Notes under the pieces: model-generated
Database searches by the model: none
Told to the model about the DNA's origin: nothing
Seen by the model: only the letters and a program-made list of their open reading frames with translations
Program-made: the position numbers and the translations under genes
Assembly: GCA_963977185.1 (NCBI GenBank)
Contig: CAXBNV010000009.1
Span: 1-54,266 of the forward strand
Direction: 5' to 3'
From: CAXBNV01 sp963977185
Lineage (GTDB): Bacteria > Pseudomonadota > Gammaproteobacteria > JAGOUU01
Length of the DNA: 54,266 nucleotides
Shown: positions 27,701-35,025 of the stretch, one piece after another
Numbering within the stretch: the stretch's first letter is position 1
Layout of the letters: the number at the start of each line of letters is the position of its first letter

Positions 27701-28020
27701 TCCAGAATTTTTGATTTTTCTAATTCTAAACCGCAGTTTAAAGCTGTTTGCCCACCAAAGCTTAATAAAATAGAATCTATCTTTTCTTTTTTAATAACTT
27801 GCTCAACAAAAGATACTTGAACTGGCAAAAAATATACTGTATCAGCAAAATTTTTATTAGTTTGAACAGTTGCTATATTAGGATTAATTAATACAGTATA
27901 AATATTATTTTCTTTTAGGGCTTTTATAGCCTGTGATCCTGAATAATCAAATTCTCCTGCCTGACCAATCTTCAAAGCCCCGGATCCTAAGATTAAAACC
28001 CTTTTTATATTTTTATCCAT
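24790..28020 (-). CDS. carB: Carbamoyl-phosphate synthase large subunit
   Basis: Makes carbamoyl phosphate from bicarbonate, ammonia and two ATP for pyrimidine and arginine synthesis. The 1076-residue protein has two ATP-grasp halves, each with the expected motifs (GSGALKIGQAGEFDYSG; GSGCYRIGSSVEFDWCGV), an oligomerisation domain around 400-550, and a C-terminal MGS-like allosteric domain from about 930, which is poorly conserved here. Length is standard. Follows carA by 22 bases. Confidence 0.97.
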   Translation of the reverse strand: MDKNIKRVLILGSGALKIGQAGEFDYSGSQAIKALKENNIYTVLINPNIATVQTNKNFADTVYFLPVQVSFVEQVIKKEKIDSILLSFGGQTALNCGLELEKSKILEKYNVRVLGTPVDVIRNTEDRELFVEKLKQINISTARSIAVYDKNQALKAAEKISYPVMLRAGFSLGGMGSKIVNNEQECENIARVILNNSKQILVEECLTGWKEIEYEVVRDNAGNCITVCNMENLDPMGVHTGDSIVIAPSQTLDDCDYNLLRSVAIKTIRHLGIIGECNIQYAYNPKSREYRVIEVNARLSRSSALASKATGYPLAYVAAKIAIGYNLDSIKNSITKTTSAFFEPALDYVAIKIPRWDLDKFAGVDKTLGSEMKSVGEVMAIGRNFPEALQKALRMLDLGYVGLEPEKFTFDNLKEALSKPNQHRLFAIAQSFYKGMKIDEIYNLTKIDRFFLYYISEIVSIYKLIKNIKNIYAIEFDFLYKIKKDGFSDKFLASILCCSENDVREHRKKLNIRPKVSQIDTLAAEYPAQTNFLYYSYDRDASDISSSEITDSVIILGSGCYRIGSSVEFDWCGVAAANTARKLGYKTIVLNCNPETVSTDYDNSDFLIFDEICLEIIDEIYHYSNSLGLIISFGGQTPNNLAIDLNKAGIKILGTSSKNIDKAEDRNKFSALLDNLKISQPKWHAINDYNELDNIDKLLGDYPLLVRPSYVLSGRAMKVAYNKQDLFNFIKNAENISQDYPVIISKFEENAKEIELDAVAYKGNLKVYALSEHVEQAGVHSGDATLVLNPISIPENIQKNIITIAKSLASVLDITGPFNLQLLYKNNELKIIECNLRASRSVPFVSKALDINFVEIAALGILGSKNILDIDFHELSQKVNYKIVKAPKFSFDRLRGADPKLGVEMLSTGEVACFGKSYLEALLLAYLAVDFKLPEKGILLSVDCFEYNNNKLVEVIDFIINNTNLKIYLTSSSLSYLRNNLKEQLDNIYSNIHISYNHIELLSSQNIDLIISIHSDRDNVESDNSMIRKLAIERDISLLTELNLTLSLLKSSNNKKLSILSYQDFLETRQVKEVQS

Positions 28021-28042
28021 TATTTAATAAGCTAATTTATTA

Positions 28043-29167
28043 TTAATATCTTGCCCGAATAGCTTCTATATTTGAGATACTTGTTATTTTAACTTTTTTT
28101 CTAATATCATTTAAGTTAATTTTTTGTTTTACTAAATTAATGTAATCGACAAATAAATAACTAGTATCTTCTGAACCAGATGCTGCCTCAGGATGAAACT
28201 GCACTGATGATATATCTTTAAATTTATGCTTGATACCTTCATTTGATTCATCATTTAGATTAACAAACCACTCTTGCCAATCAGAGTTTAAACTATTAGC
28301 ATCAACAGCAAAACCATGATTCTGGCTCGTAATATAGCATTTATTAGTAAATAAATCTTTTACTGGCTGATTAACTGATCTATTACCATATTTTAATTTA
28401 TTTATTTTAGCACCGCTTGCTAATGCTAATAATTGATGTCCCAAGCAAAGACCGAAAACTGGAATATCTAAATTGAAAAGATACTGTTTAATTTTTGCAA
28501 TTAAACCTTTAGCATCACAAGGATCACCTGGACCATTAGCTAAAAAAACACCATCAACTTCACCAAGATAAGATTCCCAAGCCATATTCCACGGCACTTT
28601 GATAACATTAACATCTTGATTCAACAATAATCTAATTATATTAAATTTAGCACCTGTGTCTATTAGTAATATATTAATATTACTTTTGCTCGAACATGTA
28701 TATTTAATTACTTTATTATCTACAACTAATTTTAAAACATTAGCCATATCTACTTTATTTACAAAACTAGATTCAGAATTTGAAATAATTCCATTTATAG
28801 TACCGTTATCTCTTAATACTTTAGTTAAAGATCTTGTATCAATATCAGTAATACCTGGTACATTATGAGCTTTTAGCCATTCACCTAGTGAATATTCAGC
28901 TTTATAATGGCTATAATTATCATTATAATTAGCAACAATTAGGCCTTGAACTTGAATTTCTTTCGACTCGAAAGCATCTTTAGATACTCCATAACTGCCT
29001 TGAATGGGATAAGTCAAAACTAAAATTTGACCTTTATAAGATGGATCAGTTAAAGCCTCAACATAACCTGTCATTGCTGTATTAAAAACAACTTCTCCTG
29101 TAACGCTTTCATTGGCCCCAAAATTTGTGCCATTAAAACTTAAGCCATTATCTAAGTTTAGTTTCAT
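28043..29167 (-). CDS. carA: Carbamoyl-phosphate synthase small (glutaminase) subunit
   Basis: Supplies ammonia from glutamine to CarB. The 374-residue protein has the small-subunit N-domain (GEVVFNTAMTGYVEALTDPSY), the class I amidotransferase nucleophile in FGLCLGHQLLALA, and the catalytic His-Glu pair in VQFHPEAASG. Start of the carAB operon. Divergent from hinT across 65 bases. Confidence 0.97.
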   Translation of the reverse strand: MKLNLDNGLSFNGTNFGANESVTGEVVFNTAMTGYVEALTDPSYKGQILVLTYPIQGSYGVSKDAFESKEIQVQGLIVANYNDNYSHYKAEYSLGEWLKAHNVPGITDIDTRSLTKVLRDNGTINGIISNSESSFVNKVDMANVLKLVVDNKVIKYTCSSKSNINILLIDTGAKFNIIRLLLNQDVNVIKVPWNMAWESYLGEVDGVFLANGPGDPCDAKGLIAKIKQYLFNLDIPVFGLCLGHQLLALASGAKINKLKYGNRSVNQPVKDLFTNKCYITSQNHGFAVDANSLNSDWQEWFVNLNDESNEGIKHKFKDISSVQFHPEAASGSEDTSYLFVDYINLVKQKINLNDIRKKVKITSISNIEAIRARY

Positions 29168-29232
29168 AAAATATAGCTCACTGAATAAACATGTGATAAA
29201 ATCTTCTTAATATTAATAAAGGATATAGACTC

Positions 29233-29592
29233 ATGAGTCAATCAAATTGTTTATTTTGCAAAATTGCTGATAAAGAAATACCTGCTGATATTATCTACGA
29301 AGATGATGATTTTATATGCTTTAAAGATATAAATCCTAAAGCTCAAGTACATTTATTAGTAATACCAAAAGAACATATACAAAATCTAAATGATTTAGAT
29401 CAGAATAATAAAAAACATCATGAGTTAATGAGCAATGCTTTGATGCTATTACCTAAAGTAGCAAAATTACAAGGACTTGATACCGGATTTAGGACAATGT
29501 TAAACACTGGCATTGGCGGCGGCCAAGAAGTTTATCATCTTCATTTCCATATTTTAGGTGGTGAAGGCGTAAAAAAAATACTTAAAGTCTAA
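29233..29592 (+). CDS. hinT: HIT-family nucleotide hydrolase/phosphoramidase
   Basis: Hydrolyses purine nucleoside phosphoramidates such as AMP-lysine. The 119-residue protein has the zinc/nucleotide front FCKIADKEIPADIIYEDDD and the HIT motif HLHFHILGG near residues 101-109. Upstream of tatA with a 31-base gap, a common HIT-tatABC arrangement in gammaproteobacteria. Confidence 0.93.
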   Translation: MSQSNCLFCKIADKEIPADIIYEDDDFICFKDINPKAQVHLLVIPKEHIQNLNDLDQNNKKHHELMSNALMLLPKVAKLQGLDTGFRTMLNTGIGGGQEVYHLHFHILGGEGVKKILKV

Positions 29593-29623
29593 ATTTTTTA
29601 ATTTATTTTATGAGGGTTAAAAC

Positions 29624-29839
29624 ATGGGTTTATCTGGAATTAGTCCTGGATCATTATTATTAATATTTTTAATTATCTTAATGTTTACAGGTGGCAAAAA
29701 ATTAAGAAACATTGGTGAGGATTTGGGTGCTGCATTTAAAAGTTTTAAAAAAGGATTCTCGGATATAAATTCAACTGATGCTGATTTTACAAGTTTAGAT
29801 AATAAAAAACCACACGATAAAAACGATGAAAGTAAATAG
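29624..29839 (+). CDS. tatA: Twin-arginine translocase subunit TatA
   Basis: Oligomerises to form the Tat pore for folded proteins. The 71-residue product has the N-terminal helix GSLLLIFLIILMFTGGKKL, the hinge and amphipathic helix IGEDLGAAFKSFKKGFSD and an acidic tail, all family features. tatB follows after three bases. Confidence 0.92.
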   Translation: MGLSGISPGSLLLIFLIILMFTGGKKLRNIGEDLGAAFKSFKKGFSDINSTDADFTSLDNKKPHDKNDESK

Positions 29840-29842
29840 GTT

Positions 29843-29983
29843 ATGTTTAATATAGGATTTGGAGAGCTTATTATAGTTTTTATAATTGCTCTTATTGTTT
29901 TAGGGCCTGAAAAACTTCCTGAATTTACTCAAAAGTTAGTCAAAATAGCAAAAGAAATAAAAAAAATCATTAACTTGCACTAA
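29843..29983 (+). CDS. tatB: Very short TatB, Tat receptor subunit
   Basis: With TatC, TatB forms the receptor for twin-arginine signal peptides. A 46-residue reading frame starts ATG 29843 with MFNIGFGELIIVFIIALIVL then GPEKLPEF, the typical TatB helix (Glu at position 8, GP hinge), and ends after a short amphipathic helix rich in Lys. TatB is usually 90-170 residues, so this lacks nearly all the cytoplasmic tail. I find no continuation in another frame behind the stop. Either it works in minimal form or is degrading; the insertion of another gene just behind it fits the latter or a rearrangement. Confidence 0.8.
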   Translation: MFNIGFGELIIVFIIALIVLGPEKLPEFTQKLVKIAKEIKKIINLH

Positions 29984-30026
29984 AAATAAGTAAAGTTTAA
30001 CTTTAATTTAGCATTATACAGTCATA

Positions 30027-30032
30027 TATAAT
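30027..30032 (+). promoter_or_regulatory. Candidate -10 for the glycosyltransferase gene
   Basis: A perfect TATAAT at 30027-30032 lies 24 bases before the ATG, in the 73-base gap after tatB. No good -35 is seen, so the call is weak; it would give the gene a transcript independent of tat. Confidence 0.35.
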
Positions 30033-30056
30033 CTTAAATAAAAAAATATCAATATC

Positions 30057-31589
30057 ATGCATACTACTGAATTAGTAAAAAAAGAATCATCTTTAGAAAA
30101 AATAACCCTAGACATTTTAAGGCTTAGGCAAGAATTAAAAGCTAATAACAAAAAAGCCTCTCGCCATCATTCCAAACTAAAACTTATTAGATATTATAAA
30201 ATAATAACTCAAGAGCTTGAAAAAGATATTAAAGTTCTTAAACAACAGTTACCTAATACTGTTAATATAAATAAACATTTTAAAATTTGGTTTAGCCCTG
30301 ATCATGATACATTCATGCCAATGAAAAACCAATTACGAATGATAAAATTAAGAAATTCTCATCCTAAAGCAGAGCTTTCTATTGTTTATAGCTCTAGTCT
30401 ATTATGTGATAAAGCTAATATAGAATTTGAAGCCTTTTGTACAAAATATAGTATTTCTCTTATTGATTTTGATAAATTAAATTCAACAAGTTTTACAGAT
30501 AAGATTATGAGTAATACTGACCTTGAAATTCTAAATCTAGCCAAAATGGAAATAGAATACTTTAAAGCAAATCAAGGTGGAAATTTAGCAGCTGCTAGTG
30601 ATTGCGCAAGGATAATGTATTTTATCTTAGAAAAATACGGTATATATTCTGATCTTGATGTTGATATATGCATAGATAAAACTAATCGAGCTTCTTATAA
30701 TGTAATCTCTCCTTTATTTTGCAATTTAAGAGCTTTAAGTCTAATATCATCACGCCCTAAAACTGATATAGATATTACATTAAAAGAAAGAGGACTAGAA
30801 TATAAGAAAGAAATTTTATATGTAAAGTCTTTATTAGCTATAAATAATGTAATGGGACTAGCTTTTAATTCTCGTAATATAGATAAAACTCAACAAGAAT
30901 TACTTAAGCTACATAATGCCCTTATTTCCTCTTACCATTCTAATTTTCAAACAATTCAAGAAGACAAAGAAGAAAGAGCTATTTTTAAACATATTGACTA
31001 TATAACACAAAATAAAGTTATATACATCAATGAAAATTTCAAATTACATCTTTTTGAATCTGAAAAAAAAGAATTCACCAATTTAACATCTAGTCAAAAC
31101 ACACAACCAAATAAATTACCTTTATTGAGAAAATTTTTTCATAGTGTCTTAAATGAAAAAATTAAACAAAAACTTGATCAAGCTGAATTAACAGATGAAA
31201 TAAAAACGTATTATGCTAAGCAGGCTAAAAGACATCTATACCATATATTAAAAGAATCGGTTACTTTATTTACTGGTCCAATATTACTGCTTAAACTTTG
31301 TGAAAAAGCTATATTCTATGTTCAAAATCCAGAAGATAACGCATTATACAATAAAGTGTTGCTATATAGCCTACATGCCAACAGCTTAAATAATTTATTT
31401 AGAACCGCTAATGTGTGCGGTCCATTAGAGCAAGATTATTTCCAGTATGACGCAGATAAAAAAAGAAGAATGAACGTTGGTGATGACTCTGATGAATCAT
31501 GGTTACCAATAGGTCAAGAATTCATGCATCAAGAAGAAAACAGGATGAATGATGCGGCAATAAAAATCCAAAGATTTTTTAGAAAATAA
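30057..31589 (+). CDS. TcdA/TcdB-type glycosyltransferase, candidate secreted effector
   Basis: A 510-residue protein with no signal peptide. After a helical, basic N-terminal region (1-70) comes KIWFSPDH (76-83, equivalent to the VWIGG strand of the toxins) and then the hallmark stretch from 174: GGNLAAASDCARIMYFILEK and, at 195-203, GIYSDLDVD, with DxD Asp201/Asp203 and the Arg of SDxxR (185). This closely resembles the glucosyltransferase domain of clostridial large toxins (GT44), which transfer sugar from UDP-sugar to host GTPases. The last residues, DAAIKIQRFFRK, form the first half of a calmodulin-type IQ motif (IQxxxR). The gene separates tatB from tatC. A role in the host is inference; domain assignment is solid. 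Confidence 0.82.
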   Translation: MHTTELVKKESSLEKITLDILRLRQELKANNKKASRHHSKLKLIRYYKIITQELEKDIKVLKQQLPNTVNINKHFKIWFSPDHDTFMPMKNQLRMIKLRNSHPKAELSIVYSSSLLCDKANIEFEAFCTKYSISLIDFDKLNSTSFTDKIMSNTDLEILNLAKMEIEYFKANQGGNLAAASDCARIMYFILEKYGIYSDLDVDICIDKTNRASYNVISPLFCNLRALSLISSRPKTDIDITLKERGLEYKKEILYVKSLLAINNVMGLAFNSRNIDKTQQELLKLHNALISSYHSNFQTIQEDKEERAIFKHIDYITQNKVIYINENFKLHLFESEKKEFTNLTSSQNTQPNKLPLLRKFFHSVLNEKIKQKLDQAELTDEIKTYYAKQAKRHLYHILKESVTLFTGPILLLKLCEKAIFYVQNPEDNALYNKVLLYSLHANSLNNLFRTANVCGPLEQDYFQYDADKKRRMNVGDDSDESWLPIGQEFMHQEENRMNDAAIKIQRFFRK

Positions 31590-31613
31590 TATCCTAAATA
31601 ATAGCGATAAAAT

Positions 31614-31650
31614 AGGACACCAAATATTCATATAAATAATTGTGTGTCCT
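31614..31650. repeat. Inverted repeat between the glycosyltransferase gene and tatC
   Basis: AGGACAC (31614-31620) and GTGTCCT (31644-31650) enclose 23 AT-rich bases, 25 bases beyond the glycosyltransferase stop. It could be a weak terminator or an operator for tatC. Confidence 0.5.
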
Positions 31651-31704
31651 TATATGAAAAATTTGCTAGAATACTAGTTTTATAAGCAAACTAGTTACTA
31701 AAAA

Positions 31705-32448
31705 ATGCCTCAAGATATTATAAAAAGTGAACAATTAGATAATAATTCAGCATATTCCCACTTATTGGAAATTCGACAACGAATTATAAAAACTCTTATA
31801 ATATTTATAATTACTTTTGCCATAACCTTTTATTTTTCAAACAATATTTTCCATTTTCTTGCAACACCTTTGCTTAAATTTTTACCAACTGATGCAAAAC
31901 TTATTGCAACTGATATAACAACACCAGTAATAATGCCTATAAAATTAGCATTATTTGCCAGCTTTCTCATAGACTTACCTTTATTTGTATACCAAATTTG
32001 GAAATTTATAAGCCCAGCTTTATATCCAAATGAAAAAAATAATCTATTACCTATAACTATTAGCTCATTATTTTTATTTGCAATAGGGATGAGTTTTGCA
32101 TACTATCTAGTATTCCCTGTAATGTTTAATTTATTTATAGATATTTTGCCACCTGATGTGACTTTAATGACAGATATTAATAGCTATCTAGATTTTGTTA
32201 TTAAAATGCTAATTATCTTTGGTGTCGCCTTTCAAATTCCTTGTATTCTTTTATTGCTATTAAAGTTTAATATTTTAAAATTAGAACAAATAACTCAAGC
32301 ACGACCTTATTATATAATCAGCGCTTTTGTTATATCTATGATATTAACTCCACCTGATGTTCTATCTATGCTTTTATTGGGTGTCCCTATTTGTTGTTTA
32401 ATAGAATTAGCTGTTTTACTAGGAAAATTTTTTAACTTAAAACGTTAA
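31705..32448 (+). CDS. tatC: Twin-arginine translocase subunit TatC
   Basis: Six-helix membrane protein that recognises the twin-arginine signal. The 247-residue product begins with the conserved HLLEIRQRIIK (family HLxELRxR), then P-rich periplasmic loops (SPALYPNEKNNL), FAYYLVFPVMF, and the last helices with ILTPPDVLSMLLLGVP. It lies 115 bases after the glycosyltransferase gene rather than adjacent to tatB, so it probably has its own promoter or depends on readthrough. Confidence 0.94.
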   Translation: MPQDIIKSEQLDNNSAYSHLLEIRQRIIKTLIIFIITFAITFYFSNNIFHFLATPLLKFLPTDAKLIATDITTPVIMPIKLALFASFLIDLPLFVYQIWKFISPALYPNEKNNLLPITISSLFLFAIGMSFAYYLVFPVMFNLFIDILPPDVTLMTDINSYLDFVIKMLIIFGVAFQIPCILLLLLKFNILKLEQITQARPYYIISAFVISMILTPPDVLSMLLLGVPICCLIELAVLLGKFFNLKR

Positions 32449-32471
32449 AATTTATATCTTTCATTTATTAT

Positions 32472-33896
32472 TTACAGCAATTTATATAATTCCAAGGCTC
32501 TTTTTCTAGCTTTATCATGCTCAATGATTGGAAATGGATAAGTTTCACCAAGAACAACTCCTGCCTGTTTTAACTCTTCTTTTGGAGCCTGCCATGGTTT
32601 ATGAATAAACTTATTATCTAGTTTATCTAATTCTTTACACCACTTACGAATATATAAACCTTTAGAGTCAAATTTTTCACTTTGCAATATCGGATTAAAA
32701 ATTCTGAAATATGGAGCAGAATCTACACCGCTACCTGCAACCCATTGCCAGCTAGCACTGTTATTTGCAATATCAGCATCAAGCAACGTTTCTTCAAACC
32801 ATGCTGCACCAATCCGCCAATCGATAAGTAAATCTTTTATTAAAAAAGAAGCCACAACCATACGGACTCTATTATGCATATAACCAGTTTCCCAAAGCTC
32901 TCTCATACCTGCATCAATAAGAGGATATCCTGTAAGACCCTTTTTCCATAAATTTAGTTTAGATTGCTCATTGTTCCATCTAAAATTATTAAATTTTTCA
33001 TTAAAATTTTTATTTGGTAGCTCAGGGAAATGATAAAGTAAATAATTAGAAAACTCTCGCCAAATTATTTGGGCTTGGTATTTTTCAATATCTATATGAT
33101 TATAATCACCTGTACTTTTTATATCCTGTAATTTATTCCAAATAAATTTAGGGCTAATTTCACCAAGCGATAAATAAGGAGATAATTTCGAAGTATAATC
33201 TTCAAAAGGAATATCTCTATTGAGTTTATAAAACTCTAACTTACTATCAATGAAATTATCTAATTGCTTTAATGCCATTTTCTCACCAGGCTGCCAATAA
33301 TTTTTAAATTTATTTTGCCAGTCCAATTTATCAATCAATAAATTTAACTCAGATAATTTTATTGATTCAATATCAATAGTATTTATTACTTTAGGAGTGC
33401 TGCGAGTATCAAAATTTTTAGTATTACATATAGAAATATATTTTTTAAAAAATGGAGTAAATACTTTAAAAAAACTATTTTGATTATTTAAAATATCCCA
33501 AGGCTCTATTAAAAAATTAGCATTAAATGATCTTGCTGTAATATTACCCGATAATAACTGCGCTTTTATTTTTTTATCCTGTTTAATGCCATCAATATCA
33601 TAACGTCTATTCCAATAAACTGCCTCTATATTATAATTTTGGATTAGCTCTAAAATAACATCTAAAGAATTACCTTTATTGATAATTAATTTTGCATTTT
33701 TTTTTAATAAATTTTTATTTAATGCATTAAGACTATGATGTAACCACCAGCTTTTTGCTGTTCCTAATATATTTTTTTTATTCTCTTCAAAAATATAAAT
33801 TAAAATAACTTTTTCATGATTTTTACATGCATGATACAAAGCTGGATTATCATGCAATCTTAGATCATTTCGAAACCATAACAAAGCTGTAGACAT
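32472..33896 (-). CDS. phr: Deoxyribodipyrimidine photolyase (CPD class I)
   Basis: Splits UV-induced pyrimidine dimers using light and FAD. The 474-residue product has the N-terminal antenna-binding domain (LLWFRNDLRLHDNPAL) and the FAD domain with WREFSNYLLYHFPE, GYPLIDAGMREL, GYMHNRVRM, and ADIANNSASWQWVAGSGVDS followed by PYFRIFNP, including the N5-contacting Asn and the electron-transfer Trp residues. Implies exposure to sunlight at some life stage. Convergent with tatC across 23 bases. Confidence 0.96.
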   Translation of the reverse strand: MSTALLWFRNDLRLHDNPALYHACKNHEKVILIYIFEENKKNILGTAKSWWLHHSLNALNKNLLKKNAKLIINKGNSLDVILELIQNYNIEAVYWNRRYDIDGIKQDKKIKAQLLSGNITARSFNANFLIEPWDILNNQNSFFKVFTPFFKKYISICNTKNFDTRSTPKVINTIDIESIKLSELNLLIDKLDWQNKFKNYWQPGEKMALKQLDNFIDSKLEFYKLNRDIPFEDYTSKLSPYLSLGEISPKFIWNKLQDIKSTGDYNHIDIEKYQAQIIWREFSNYLLYHFPELPNKNFNEKFNNFRWNNEQSKLNLWKKGLTGYPLIDAGMRELWETGYMHNRVRMVVASFLIKDLLIDWRIGAAWFEETLLDADIANNSASWQWVAGSGVDSAPYFRIFNPILQSEKFDSKGLYIRKWCKELDKLDNKFIHKPWQAPKEELKQAGVVLGETYPFPIIEHDKARKRALELYKLL

Positions 33897-33963
33897 AAAT
33901 TTTACGTTCTTTTATTTTATATGTTAAAATAATTACATAATATTATTTAAATATGCAATTATT

Positions 33964-34485
33964 ATGTCCTTAGAAATATTTCCTAAAGAGCTTATTCTTA
34001 CTAATGAATTAGTTTATAACCAATGTAAACTAGAGATATCTAATTTACAAGAAGAAAAACAGAGCGCAGAATATTCAGCTTATACTTTTCAGTTAAACTC
34101 TAATAAAATTAAATTTCGAGTAGCAAAAATTACTCCTACTAAAGTAGGTCAGTTTGTAACACTTTGGCAAAGATGTGCAGACAATAAAATTTATCCATTT
34201 GATATTTCAGACAATATATCTTTTGTCGTTATTAATGTAAAACAAGGAGAAAATTTTGGGCAGTTTGTTTTTCCTAAATCGGTATTATGCAAACAAAATA
34301 TTTTTTCTCAAAATAACAAAGGTGGCAAAAGAGCATTTAGAGTCTACCCTGCATGGGATAAAACAATAAGCCCACAAGCTCAAAAAACTCAAAAATGGCA
34401 ACTTGAATACTTCTTAGATTTATCTGGGCATAATAACAATAAAATAGATTATAATTTAGCCCAAAAACTTTATGCTAATAAATAA
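33964..34485 (+). CDS. MepB family protein
   Basis: A 173-residue protein resembling Staphylococcus aureus MepB: ESNLQEEKQS-like ISNLQEEKQSAEYSAYTF, RVAKITPTKVGQFVTLWQR, then VFPKSVLCKQNIFS, GKRAFRVYPAWD. In S. aureus mepB is linked to the MepA multidrug pump, but its own activity is uncharacterised. Here no transporter lies beside it. Its stop codon touches a TTTA microsatellite shared with the lspA end. Confidence 0.85.
   Translation: MSLEIFPKELILTNELVYNQCKLEISNLQEEKQSAEYSAYTFQLNSNKIKFRVAKITPTKVGQFVTLWQRCADNKIYPFDISDNISFVVINVKQGENFGQFVFPKSVLCKQNIFSQNNKGGKRAFRVYPAWDKTISPQAQKTQKWQLEYFLDLSGHNNNKIDYNLAQKLYANK

Positions 34486-35017
<532 letters not shown>

Positions 35018-35025
<8 letters not shown>

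Noticed and set aside
29843..30056. Frameshift that would extend tatB
   Set aside because: After the stop at 29981 no other frame shows the Tat-type tail; several stops follow in each frame within 60 bases.
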